A stretch of 64,000 nt of DNA from [Clostridium] symbiosum (GTDB lineage: Bacteria > Bacillota > Clostridia > Lachnospirales > Lachnospiraceae): assembly GCA_036419695.1 (NCBI GenBank), contig CP143946.1, positions 952,001 through 1,016,000 of the forward strand, given 5' to 3'. The translations under genes and the position numbers were made by a program. The notes under the pieces are model-generated. The model was not told the origin of the DNA. It saw only the letters and a program-made list of their open reading frames with translations, and made no database searches. This document shows positions 6,392 through 14,488 of this stretch, piece after piece. Every line of letters begins with the position of its first letter. Positions within the stretch are counted from its first letter, which is position 1.

Positions 6392-8101
6392 ATGGCAGAA
6401 GAAATCTGGATGGTACAGACGAAAAAAGCTGATTTTACCGGGATTGCCAAGCAGTTCGGCATTGATCCTGTAACGGCCAGGATTATCAGAAACCGGGGAA
6501 TTGAAGGGGAAAATAATATTAACCGGTATCTGAACGGAACAATGGATGCATTATACGATCCCAGACTTATGAAGGATATGGATAAGGCCGTCGCTATTCT
6601 CAAAGAAAAGATAAACAGTAAAAAAAAGATACGTATTGTGGGAGATTACGATATAGACGGAGTCTGCTCCACCTACATATTATATAATGCATTCCTGCGC
6701 CTCGGCGCCCCGGTGGATTATGATATCCCGGACCGCATCAGGGATGGGTATGGAATTAATGAATCAATTATAGAAAAAGCGGCGGAACAGGGAATCGATA
6801 CGATTCTCACCTGTGACAATGGAATCTCCGCTTTTTCCCAGATTGAATTGGCAAAACAGAAAGGGATGACCGTGATTGTCACGGATCATCATGAAGTGCC
6901 CCTGGGGAACGGCGGGGAGGTACTGCCTCCGGCCGATGCGGTGATTGATCCGAAACGGTCGGAATGTAATTATCCGTTTCCTGAGATTTGCGGAGCGGTA
7001 GTTGCCTGGAAACTGGTTCAGGTGCTTTACGGGGAATGCGGCGTACCGCAGAAGGAATGGGAAGAGCTGCTTGAATTCGCCGCCATTGCCACGGTCGGTG
7101 ATGTCATGCGCCTGCAGGATGAAAACAGGATCATTGTAAAGTACGGCCTGAGAAGAATGGAACAGACAAAGAGCATCGGGCTTCGGAAACTGGCCGGGAA
7201 AAACAACCTGGATTTATCCCAGATCACCGCGTACCATATTGGTTTTGTAATCGGTCCCTGCCTGAATGCAGGCGGCAGGCTGCAGACGGCAAAACTGGCG
7301 CTGTCTCTGCTGCTTTCCCAGGATGAGGAGGAAGCGGACCGCCTGGCGACCGAGTTAAAAGAACTCAATGATATGCGTAAAGATATGACGGAGCAGGGGA
7401 CGGAAGCGGCAAAAGTCATGGTGGATTCCTGTTATATGCAGGATAAGGTCCTGGTGGTATACCTTCCAGAGTGCCACGAATCGCTTGCTGGAATTATAGC
7501 GGGACGTCTGAGAGAACATTACCAGAAACCTTCCATTGTCCTGACACGGGGCGAGGAAGCGGTTAAAGGATCCGGGCGTTCCATAGAAAGCTACCATATG
7601 TTCCAGAAACTGTCGGAGGTAAAAGAACTGATGCTGAAATTTGGAGGCCATCCGATGGCAGCAGGACTTTCCCTGGAAGAGCAGAACATAGACGAGTTCA
7701 GAAAACGGCTGAATGAAAATTCCGGGCTGTGCGAGGAAGACTTTAAAGCGAAGGTCTGGATCGACGTTCCAATGCCCGTGGACTATATGACAGAGCGCCT
7801 GATAAAGGAATTCCGGTGTCTCGAGCCCTTCGGGCAGGGCAACGAAAAGCCGATGTTTGCCCAGAAAAACCTGAGAGTCAGAAACGCCAGAGTAATCGGC
7901 AGGAACAGAAATGTGGTAAAACTGACCCTGGAGGAACAAAATGGTTTTGCAATGGAGGCCATTTATTTTGGGGATGGGGTTTCTTTTGAGGAAGAGAGAA
8001 ACGGGCGCAGGGACATGGACATTGTCTACTACCCGGAAATAAACGAATATAACGGAAATAAGACACTGCAGGCAGTGGTGAGAAGATATAAATTCCACTG
8101 A
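6392..8101 (+). CDS. recJ: Single-stranded-DNA exonuclease, RecJ-like DHH phosphoesterase
   Basis: At 569 residues this has the usual RecJ length. Motifs seen are DYDIDG (Asp85) for motif I, CDNG, TDHHE (Asp165-His167) for motif III, then DHHA1-domain glycine motifs (GGRLQTA, KGSGRS and FGGHPMAAG) and an OB-like C-terminal part with PFGQGNEKP. It would degrade 5'-ended single strands with manganese in recombination and repair. The start follows a purine-rich GAGACGAAAGGCAG segment. Confidence 0.88.
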   Translation: MAEEIWMVQTKKADFTGIAKQFGIDPVTARIIRNRGIEGENNINRYLNGTMDALYDPRLMKDMDKAVAILKEKINSKKKIRIVGDYDIDGVCSTYILYNAFLRLGAPVDYDIPDRIRDGYGINESIIEKAAEQGIDTILTCDNGISAFSQIELAKQKGMTVIVTDHHEVPLGNGGEVLPPADAVIDPKRSECNYPFPEICGAVVAWKLVQVLYGECGVPQKEWEELLEFAAIATVGDVMRLQDENRIIVKYGLRRMEQTKSIGLRKLAGKNNLDLSQITAYHIGFVIGPCLNAGGRLQTAKLALSLLLSQDEEEADRLATELKELNDMRKDMTEQGTEAAKVMVDSCYMQDKVLVVYLPECHESLAGIIAGRLREHYQKPSIVLTRGEEAVKGSGRSIESYHMFQKLSEVKELMLKFGGHPMAAGLSLEEQNIDEFRKRLNENSGLCEEDFKAKVWIDVPMPVDYMTERLIKEFRCLEPFGQGNEKPMFAQKNLRVRNARVIGRNRNVVKLTLEEQNGFAMEAIYFGDGVSFEEERNGRRDMDIVYYPEINEYNGNKTLQAVVRRYKFH

Positions 8102-8181
8102 CCGCGTTTTAAGGCCAGGGCAGGTCTCAGGCCAGAGTATGTCTTAGACTGAAGCAGGCTTAATAACAGGGAGATAAGGCT

Positions 8182-8442
8182 ATGATTGAGCGTAAAAATG
8201 TTATGCCGGTCAATTTCCTGAAAAAAGAAAATTTTACCGGCAGTGATACCGGAATGCGGTACCGCATGGAAAAATCGTCGAAAGAGGAAGAAACAGTCCT
8301 GAAAGTTACGTCCTGGCCGGAGCCATACGGCTACGACGCCACGCCGGAGGAGCAGAAAACAAGCGAGTATTTTCCCTTTACCGAGGAGGGAATTGTGAGC
8401 GGAGTCGAATGGCTGAACGCCCAGCACGAAAAATACCAATAG
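8182..8442 (+). CDS. Small conserved protein of unknown function
   Basis: This 86-residue soluble protein has the segment WPEPYGYDATPEEQ followed by FPFTEEG and VEWLN. Short proteins of this look occur in Lachnospiraceae, but I know no function. The ribosome site is CAGGGAGAT before ATG 8182. Confidence 0.65.
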   Translation: MIERKNVMPVNFLKKENFTGSDTGMRYRMEKSSKEEETVLKVTSWPEPYGYDATPEEQKTSEYFPFTEEGIVSGVEWLNAQHEKYQ

Positions 8443-8463
8443 ACTCCCACAGCGGGGGGATGT

Positions 8464-8615
8464 TATAATGTCCATCAAACGGACATTATAACATGCGCAT
8501 ATCGGTTTCTGCATTTGCTGCAGAAATCCGGGCGCTAAGTTCCGTCGGAGACACGTATTCACGAAGTGAATATGTATAATGTCCATCAAACGGACATTAT
8601 AACATGCGCATATCG
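8464..8615 (+). repeat. Two copies of a 41-bp palindromic repeat flanking an interspersed 54-bp repeat
   Basis: The 41-base sequence at 8464-8504 recurs exactly at 8575-8615. Each copy holds a 10-bp stem (TATAATGTCC and its complement) around ATCAAAC; the first copy extends to 13 bp. Between them, 8521-8574 is a unit that recurs in inverse orientation at 56194-56248, ending in a small hairpin (GTATTCACGAAGTGAATAT). The whole stretch is noncoding and looks like a REP- or MITE-type element. Confidence 0.75.
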
Positions 8616-8653
8616 TTCAAAAATGTTTTAACAGAGTAAGGAAAAGTAGAAAA

Positions 8654-9379
8654 ATGAGTTGGAAAAGAGCATACAGGGAAGGTCTGAAAAGCGGCATTCC
8701 CATTGGAATGGGATATCTTCCCGTATCATTTACATTTGGTTTTCTGGCGGTTTCAGGGGGACTGCCCGTATGGGTGGCCGTGATGATTTCCCTGACAAAC
8801 TTAACGAGTGCGGGACAATTCGCGGGAACTAATCTGATCCTGGCCGGTGCCGGATATTTTGAGGTCGCGCTGACCACATTTGTTATTAACATCAGGTATA
8901 TGCTGATGTCCCTTTCCCTGTCCCAGAAACTGGAGAGGACGACAGGAACCCTTGACAGACTGATTCTGGCGTTTGGAATTACGGATGAGACGTTTGTTGT
9001 CAGCTCCCTGAAGGAAGGGAATTTAAAAGCGCCTTTTATGTTCGGTTTGATGACGATGCCCATACTGGGCTGGAATCTGGGGACACTTTTGGGCGGCTCG
9101 ATATCCACCCTGCTTCCCCAGGCCCTGCAGAATGCAATGGGAATTGCGCTCTACGCCATGTTTATTGCGCTGATTATTCCGGCGGCCAGAAAGTCCATGG
9201 CCGTATTGTGCGTGATTGTGGCCGCGGTTGCAGTGACATGCATCCTGAAATATATTCCCGTGTTTGGATTCATTTCATCGGGGTTCCGGGTGATATTGGC
9301 CACGGTGGCGGCTTCTGCTCTGGGAGCCTGGCTGTTCCCGGGAGAGCCGGAAGACTGTGAAGAGAGGGGGAATGACTGA
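8654..9379 (+). CDS. azlC: Branched-chain amino acid exporter large subunit, AzlC family
   Basis: This 241-residue membrane protein with about seven helices has the AzlC N-terminal signature (GIPIGMGYLPVSFTFG and TNLTSAGQFAGTNLI). It works with AzlD to move branched-chain amino acids or analogues across the membrane. Its stop overlaps the start of azlD by one base (TGATG), so the pair is translationally coupled. Confidence 0.9.
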   Translation: MSWKRAYREGLKSGIPIGMGYLPVSFTFGFLAVSGGLPVWVAVMISLTNLTSAGQFAGTNLILAGAGYFEVALTTFVINIRYMLMSLSLSQKLERTTGTLDRLILAFGITDETFVVSSLKEGNLKAPFMFGLMTMPILGWNLGTLLGGSISTLLPQALQNAMGIALYAMFIALIIPAARKSMAVLCVIVAAVAVTCILKYIPVFGFISSGFRVILATVAASALGAWLFPGEPEDCEERGND

Positions 9380-9702
9380 TGGAACTCACAAGAGTAGTAA
9401 TATGTGTTATCCTGATGGCGCTTGTCACCTATATTCCCAGAGTCCTTCCGGTAACGATTTTCAGAAAACAGATTAAATCCAGATTTATACGGTCCTTTCT
9501 GGATTATACACCTTATGCGGTCCTGGGAGCTTTGACCTTCCCGGATGTGTTTTTTTCAACCGGACATTTTTATTCTGCGGCGGGAGGGACACTGGTGGCA
9601 GTGGTTCTCGGCTACAGGGGAAAGAGCCTGGTGGTAGTCGCCGTGGCCGCTATTATTGCAGTTTATCTGCTGGAACTGGTCGCAACAGGAATGATATTAT
9701 GA
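9379..9702 (+). CDS. azlD: Branched-chain amino acid exporter small subunit, AzlD family
   Basis: This 107-residue protein has three to four hydrophobic helices and the AzlD hallmark YIPRVLPV near the N-terminus. It is coupled to azlC by a TGATG overlap. Confidence 0.88.
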   Translation: MELTRVVICVILMALVTYIPRVLPVTIFRKQIKSRFIRSFLDYTPYAVLGALTFPDVFFSTGHFYSAAGGTLVAVVLGYRGKSLVVVAVAAIIAVYLLELVATGMIL

Positions 9703-9749
9703 CCGCAGGATGAACCTATCCTGGGTATTGCAGTTGAAATGAGGACAGA

Positions 9750-10613
9750 ATGATTACGTTAAGAGGGGCTGAAGTTTCAGCAAAATTGAAAGTACAGGTG
9801 GAAGAGCTTCTGGAAAAACTGGGAAGAGTTCCGCAACTGGCCATTGTCAGGGTTGGCGACAGCCCGGATGATATTTCCTATGAGACGGGAGCCGTAAAGA
9901 AGATGCACGCCTTTGGACTCAAAGTGGAAAAATTTGTTTTTCCCGGGGAAATCAGTGACAGGGAGTTTAAAAAGGAGTTCAAAAAGATTAATGAAGACGG
10001 CGGCATCGATGGAATTCTTGTAATGCGTCCCCTTCCGCCTCAGATTATCCAGGAGGATATCGAGAGGATGATCGATCCGATGAAGGACTTGGACGGCATT
10101 TCCCCTGTCAATATTGCGAAGGTGTTCAGCGGAGACAGCACCGGTTTTGCGCCATGTACGGCGGAAGCGGTGATGAATGTGCTGAAGCTCTACGGAATCC
10201 CTGTGGTGGGAAAAAGAACGGTAGTGGTGGGCAGGAGCATGGTGGTAGGACGCCCGCTTGCCATGCTTTTGCTTCAGGAAAATGCAACGGTAACGGTCTG
10301 CCATACGAAAACGCTGGAACTGCAGGATATCTGCCGGAGTGCGGAAATCCTTGTCACCTGTGCCGGAAGTCCGAGGATGATCGATGAAAGCTACGTGCAG
10401 GAGGGAGCGGTGGTCATTGACGTTGGAATTAACGTGGATGAGGGCGGGCACCTGTGCGGGGACGTGGATTTTGATGCAATCAGTTCTGTAGCCGCCTGCG
10501 CAACTCCCGTGCCCGGAGGCATCGGCAACGTGACGACGGCCGTACTGGCGCGGCGTCTCGTGAGCGCGGCCCTGGCCCAGGAAGAGGCCGGGAGAGCGGG
10601 AAATAAATGGTAA
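9750..10613 (+). CDS. folD: FolD-type methylene-tetrahydrofolate dehydrogenase/cyclohydrolase, divergent
   Basis: The protein has the FolD fold markers DLDGISPVN, the nucleotide loop VVGRSMVVGRPLAM and PVPGGIG near the C-terminus. It oxidises 5,10-methylene-THF and hydrolyses the product. Two usual active-site residues differ: the YxxxK lysine is Ala48 (Y44-E-T-G-A48; a Lys occurs at 50), and the Gln of the QLPLP motif is Met92 (VMRPLP). A subgroup of clostridial FolD proteins appears to share these changes, so the gene may be fully functional, but cyclohydrolase activity should not be assumed. Confidence 0.85.
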   Translation: MITLRGAEVSAKLKVQVEELLEKLGRVPQLAIVRVGDSPDDISYETGAVKKMHAFGLKVEKFVFPGEISDREFKKEFKKINEDGGIDGILVMRPLPPQIIQEDIERMIDPMKDLDGISPVNIAKVFSGDSTGFAPCTAEAVMNVLKLYGIPVVGKRTVVVGRSMVVGRPLAMLLLQENATVTVCHTKTLELQDICRSAEILVTCAGSPRMIDESYVQEGAVVIDVGINVDEGGHLCGDVDFDAISSVAACATPVPGGIGNVTTAVLARRLVSAALAQEEAGRAGNKW

Positions 10614-10654
10614 GAATATTTTCAGAAATAAGATATGGAAAGTTAAGGTAAAAG

Positions 10655-10714
10655 AAACACATCCCTTTGCCCTTTCAGTTATAATGGATATAGCTGGAAG
10701 GCGGGGATGTGTTT
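10655..10714 (+). terminator. Hairpin terminator after folD
   Basis: AAACACATCCC (10655-10665) pairs with GGGATGTGTTT (10704-10714). The inner bases also pair with GU allowances (GCCCTTTCAG with CTGGAAGGC). A short T run follows. Confidence 0.65.
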
Positions 10715-10910
10715 TAATTTACAGGAAATTACGTCCTATGAATCAAAAAACGGTCCGCGAGGATGCACATGCCGCGCAGAGGTGAATACTTGCTGAAGCA
10801 CTCGTGTGAAAATGTAATATGCCGCTATGCGGCCGCACTCGGCCGAGTTTATGGGATTCACTCACAGCGGCGGTCCCCGGGAGCTTTCAGCAAGAAGAGG
10901 AGGAAATATT

Positions 10911-11654
10911 ATGAAGAATTTAAAAGCAGGGCTGGCGGCCGTTCTTATTTCCGCAGGGGCCCTTTCTCTTACGGCTTGTGGAAGCACGACGATGCCGGAG
11001 TCAATTAAGGTTCAGAATATCGACAGCAATGTGATAAGCGTAAGCAGCAGGGAGCAGGTGAAAGTGGAGCCTGATATGGCAGAGATTATTTACAGCGTAT
11101 ATTCCCAGGCATCGGACGCCCAGACGTGCCAGACACAGAATAATTCGGATTTGCAGAAGGTGCTTGATTTGTTAAAAGAGCTGGGAGTGGAAGAAAAATC
11201 GATTCAGACCTCAAATTACGGAATGAGTCCCATTTATAATTGGGAAGACGGAAAGACCGTCAGCGGATATGAGATGACCACCCAGGTAACGGTTTCCGAT
11301 ATTGCGATTGACCGGGTAGGGCAGCTTCTATCCGATTCCGTGGATGCCGGCGTAAATTCAATTGATGCGGTCAACTATATGTCCAGTAAATATGATGAGG
11401 CGTACCAGGAAGCTCTTGCAAAAGCAGTTAATGCCGCAAAGGTTAAGGCGCAGGCGATGGCGGATGCGGGAGGATGCAAGCTGGGCAGGATTGTCAATAT
11501 CCAGGAATACGGCAACAACCAGATGGCGCGCTATAACGGATATTCCGCCGGAGCAGGTGCGGCGGCCAAAGAGTCAGGCGCGATGGATATGGCCGTTATG
11601 CCTGGTGAAGTTGAAGTCGAAGCAAATATTGCGGTAGAATTTTCGATTGAATAA
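10911..11654 (+). CDS. SIMPL-domain (DUF541) lipoprotein
   Basis: The start at ATG 10911 is set by AGGAGGAAATATT; an upstream in-frame extension has no ribosome site. A signal peptide with lipobox LTAC lipidates Cys23. The mature protein (VISVSSREQVKVEPDMAEI, GYEMTTQVTV, YDEAYQEALAKAVNAAKVKAQ) is a typical SIMPL domain, found in periplasmic or surface proteins of poorly known function (BP26/YggE type). It is 247 residues long, normal for the family. Confidence 0.85.
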   Translation: MKNLKAGLAAVLISAGALSLTACGSTTMPESIKVQNIDSNVISVSSREQVKVEPDMAEIIYSVYSQASDAQTCQTQNNSDLQKVLDLLKELGVEEKSIQTSNYGMSPIYNWEDGKTVSGYEMTTQVTVSDIAIDRVGQLLSDSVDAGVNSIDAVNYMSSKYDEAYQEALAKAVNAAKVKAQAMADAGGCKLGRIVNIQEYGNNQMARYNGYSAGAGAAAKESGAMDMAVMPGEVEVEANIAVEFSIE

Positions 11655-11658
11655 GTAT

Positions 11659-11713
11659 AAAACCTCCACGTCTATGAGATACTAAGCGATATCGAATAGA
11701 ATGCGGAGGTTTT
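11659..11713 (+). promoter_or_regulatory. Hairpin that includes the ribosome site of the next gene
   Basis: AAAACCTCC (11659-11667) is complementary to GGAGGTTTT (11705-11713), which contains the Shine-Dalgarno sequence for ATG 11718. The element can serve both as terminator for the upstream gene and as a cover over the ribosome site. Confidence 0.5.
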
Positions 11714-11717
11714 ATTT

Positions 11718-12146
11718 ATGTGGGGAATAATCATAGCCCTGGTTTCCGGCGCTTTGATGAGTGTGCAGGGAGTTTTTAACACAGAGGTGACAAAACAGAC
11801 AAGTATATGGGTATCCTCGGGCTGGGTTCAGTTCAGCGCCCTTATCGCCTGTATCATTATGTGGTTCTTCACAGGCCGTGGCGAGGTGGGCGGGCTGTTT
11901 CAGGTAGAACCGAAATATATGCTTGTCGGAGGCATCATGGGAGCCCTGATTACCTATACGGTGATTAAGAGCGTGGGAACCCTGGGACCGGCAAAATCGG
12001 CTCTTCTGATCGTAGTGGCACAGATAATTGTGGCTTACGGCATTGAAGTAATGGGACTTTTCGGCGTGGAGAAGGTTGGATTTGAGTGGAGAAAGGCCAT
12101 CGGTGCCCTGATTGCCATTGCAGGTATTGTAGTATTTCGATGGTAG
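11718..12146 (+). CDS. Half-size DMT-family transporter (DUF606/YdcZ type)
   Basis: This 142-residue protein has five hydrophobic helices, starting WGIIIALVSGALMSVQGVFN, the signature of the short DMT/DUF606 group. Such half-size proteins act as dimers and their substrate is generally unknown. The ribosome site is GGAGG at 11705-11709. Confidence 0.8.
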   Translation: MWGIIIALVSGALMSVQGVFNTEVTKQTSIWVSSGWVQFSALIACIIMWFFTGRGEVGGLFQVEPKYMLVGGIMGALITYTVIKSVGTLGPAKSALLIVVAQIIVAYGIEVMGLFGVEKVGFEWRKAIGALIAIAGIVVFRW

Positions 12147-12252
12147 CGGAACAAATTCTTTCATTTTTCGCTTGTGTTCGGTAAATTATTTAGTTAGAAT
12201 AGAAATACGGGCAAATCAGTATCTTCCGGTATGAACGGGAGGTACGTTACAT

Positions 12253-13113
12253 ATGAAAAAAGAAGCAGCACGAATGATAAAAACAGCGGTTGCCATTATA
12301 GCTATGCTGGCGGCGGTCATATGTTACAATGTGGGATGGAATAACAGCGCCGGGACAACGGCGCTTATGTGCAGCGGTTTTCAGGATAGCGGCGCCACGG
12401 CAGAGAATGCTGTGGGAATTGCCGGAAATGCCGTGAAGAATTCCGGGGATACCCTGGAAAACGCTGATAAAACTGGGGCAAGAGACCAGGATGCGGCGCC
12501 GAAGGCAGGAAGTGAGCCGGATGATGGCGGGCGGAATCCGATGGAGCAGGAAAAATCCTCCCAACCGGGAACAGAATCAGAAGATGACGGGACGGCAGGT
12601 GGAACAACCGGCCGGATTTTTATACATGTGTGCGGTGAAGTGACGGTTCCGGGCGTTTATGGCTTGGAAGAGGGAAGCCGTATTTATCAGGCCATTGAAA
12701 TGGCCGGCGGTTTTACCGAAGATGCGGCGCAGGATTTTCTCAATATGGCGGAGTCCCTGGAAGACGGCATGAAAATCCAGGTTCCGAACCGCAAAGAAGC
12801 CGGGGAGTGGGACAGCCGGAAGGCCGTTACATATCCGGAATATTCGGAGCCAGCCGGGCGGACGCAGGAGAAAGAGGCAGCCGGTGCAGGTGGTTTCCAG
12901 GAACGGAGCAATACCGGGACGGCGAAGGTCAACCTGAATACGGCGGCGAAGGAACAGCTGATGACCCTGAAAGGGATCGGTGAGGCAAGGGCGGAGGCGA
13001 TAATCGCTTACCGTCAGGAGTCCGGCCCATTTACAAGAATCGAAGATATCATGGAGGTTTCCGGGATTAAGGAAGCCGCTTTTCAGAAGATAAAAGAAGA
13101 CATCACGGTGTGA
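12253..13113 (+). CDS. comEA: ComEA-like competence/DNA-binding protein (SLBB plus helix-hairpin-helix)
   Basis: One N-terminal membrane helix (residues 8-28) is followed by a low-complexity acidic linker of about 85 residues, an SLBB domain (IFIHVCGEVTVPGVYGLEEG), another linker, and a C-terminal ComEA helix-hairpin-helix (VNLNTAAKEQLMTLKGIGEA, ending TRIEDIMEVSGI). In competent bacteria ComEA binds incoming DNA at the outer face of the membrane. No comEC lies in this window, so transformation function is unproven. Confidence 0.9.
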   Translation: MKKEAARMIKTAVAIIAMLAAVICYNVGWNNSAGTTALMCSGFQDSGATAENAVGIAGNAVKNSGDTLENADKTGARDQDAAPKAGSEPDDGGRNPMEQEKSSQPGTESEDDGTAGGTTGRIFIHVCGEVTVPGVYGLEEGSRIYQAIEMAGGFTEDAAQDFLNMAESLEDGMKIQVPNRKEAGEWDSRKAVTYPEYSEPAGRTQEKEAAGAGGFQERSNTGTAKVNLNTAAKEQLMTLKGIGEARAEAIIAYRQESGPFTRIEDIMEVSGIKEAAFQKIKEDITV

Positions 13114-13135
13114 AGTATAAGTATGAGGTGGAAGT

Positions 13136-13834
13136 ATGGCAAAAGTGTTAGTTGTGGATGACGAAAAACTGATTGTTAAAGGAATCAGATTCAGTTTAGA
13201 GCAGGATGGAATGGAAGTGGACTGTGCATATGACGGAGAGGAAGCAATCCGGATGGCAAAGGAGACGGAATACGATATTGTACTTCTGGATGTGATGCTG
13301 CCGAAGTTTGACGGGTTTGAAGTCTGCCAGGCAATCCGGGAATTTTCCGAGGTGCCGATTATCATGGTTACGGCCAAAGGTGGAGACATGGATAAGATTC
13401 TCGGCCTGGAGTACGGAGCGGATGACTATATAACAAAGCCGTTTAACATTCTGGAAGTAAAGGCCAGGATCAAGGCGATTATGAGGCGTAATGCCAAGAA
13501 GTCAAAGAAGGAAGAGCAGAGCAGCGGCAAGGTAATCCAGGCGGCGGATTTAAAACTGGATACGGACAGCAGACGCGTTTTCATCGGAGAGAAGGAAATC
13601 AATCTGACGGCCAAAGAATTCGACCTTTTAGAGCTCTTTGTCTGCAATCCCAATAAAGTTTACAGCAGGGAAGAGCTGCTGCGCTTTGTCTGGGGAAATA
13701 AGGCTGCCGCCGGGGGCGATGTGCGCACGGTGGATGTACATGTAAGGCGTCTGAGAGAAAAGATTGAACCAAGTCCCAGCGAACCGAAGTATGTTCATAC
13801 AAAATGGGGAGTGGGATATTATTTCAGAGCTTAG
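13136..13834 (+). CDS. OmpR/PhoB-family response regulator (orphan)
   Basis: The receiver domain has the acidic pair Asp8-Asp9, phosphorylation site Asp52 (LLDVMLPKFDG) and Lys in ITKPF. The C-terminal winged helix ends with YVHTKWGVGYYFRA. At 232 residues it has the standard length. No histidine kinase is adjacent: a GNAT gene follows, so its partner is elsewhere. Confidence 0.9.
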   Translation: MAKVLVVDDEKLIVKGIRFSLEQDGMEVDCAYDGEEAIRMAKETEYDIVLLDVMLPKFDGFEVCQAIREFSEVPIIMVTAKGGDMDKILGLEYGADDYITKPFNILEVKARIKAIMRRNAKKSKKEEQSSGKVIQAADLKLDTDSRRVFIGEKEINLTAKEFDLLELFVCNPNKVYSREELLRFVWGNKAAAGGDVRTVDVHVRRLREKIEPSPSEPKYVHTKWGVGYYFRA

Positions 13835-13968
13835 CGGTCCAGAACATAGAGAGCAGGGCAGGCGCGTTTGACGGTCTGTTCTGGTAAAGAGTCTGCCGGA
13901 GTGCAGGCTCTTTGACGATCTTGTGATGGGAACTGACAGCATTTCATACCGAATGGAGGAACAGCAGA

Positions 13969-14466
13969 ATGGAAACTTGCAATATCACAATCAGACAGGC
14001 AGAGGCAAATGATTTGGACGGAGTGACACAGGTGGAGGCAAGATGCTTTCCACCTGCCGAGGCAGCAGGCCGGGAGGCAATGAAAGAGAGACTGGAGACA
14101 TTTCCCGGCAGCTTTTTTATCGCCGAGTTTCAGGGAGAGCTGATTGGATTTATCAACGGATGTGTCACGGATGAAAGAACAATAGGTGACGAAATGTTTG
14201 AAGATGCCGGCCTGCATAAGGCGGACGGAGCGTATCAGAGTGTCTTTGGCCTGGATGTTATTCCGGAATACAGGAACCGGGGCGTGGCGGCCCTGCTGAT
14301 GGAACACCTGATAGAGGATGCCAGGAAAAAAGGAAGAAAAGGCCTGATTCTCACCTGTAAAGACAGACTGCTCCATTATTACGAAAAATTTGGTTATGTA
14401 AACCTTGGGGTATCACAGTCGGTTCATGGCGGCGCCGTATGGTACGACATGCTTCTGGAATTTTAG
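13969..14466 (+). CDS. GNAT-family N-acetyltransferase
   Basis: This 165-residue protein has the acetyl-CoA pyrophosphate loop motif as VIPEYRNRGVAALLMEHLI and the terminal LLHYYEKFGYVNLGVSQSVHGG. That arrangement resembles the arylalkylamine (serotonin) acetyltransferase-like subgroup. Substrate unknown. Confidence 0.85.
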   Translation: METCNITIRQAEANDLDGVTQVEARCFPPAEAAGREAMKERLETFPGSFFIAEFQGELIGFINGCVTDERTIGDEMFEDAGLHKADGAYQSVFGLDVIPEYRNRGVAALLMEHLIEDARKKGRKGLILTCKDRLLHYYEKFGYVNLGVSQSVHGGAVWYDMLLEF

Positions 14467-14488
14467 AACATTTGGAAAGGCTTAAATC

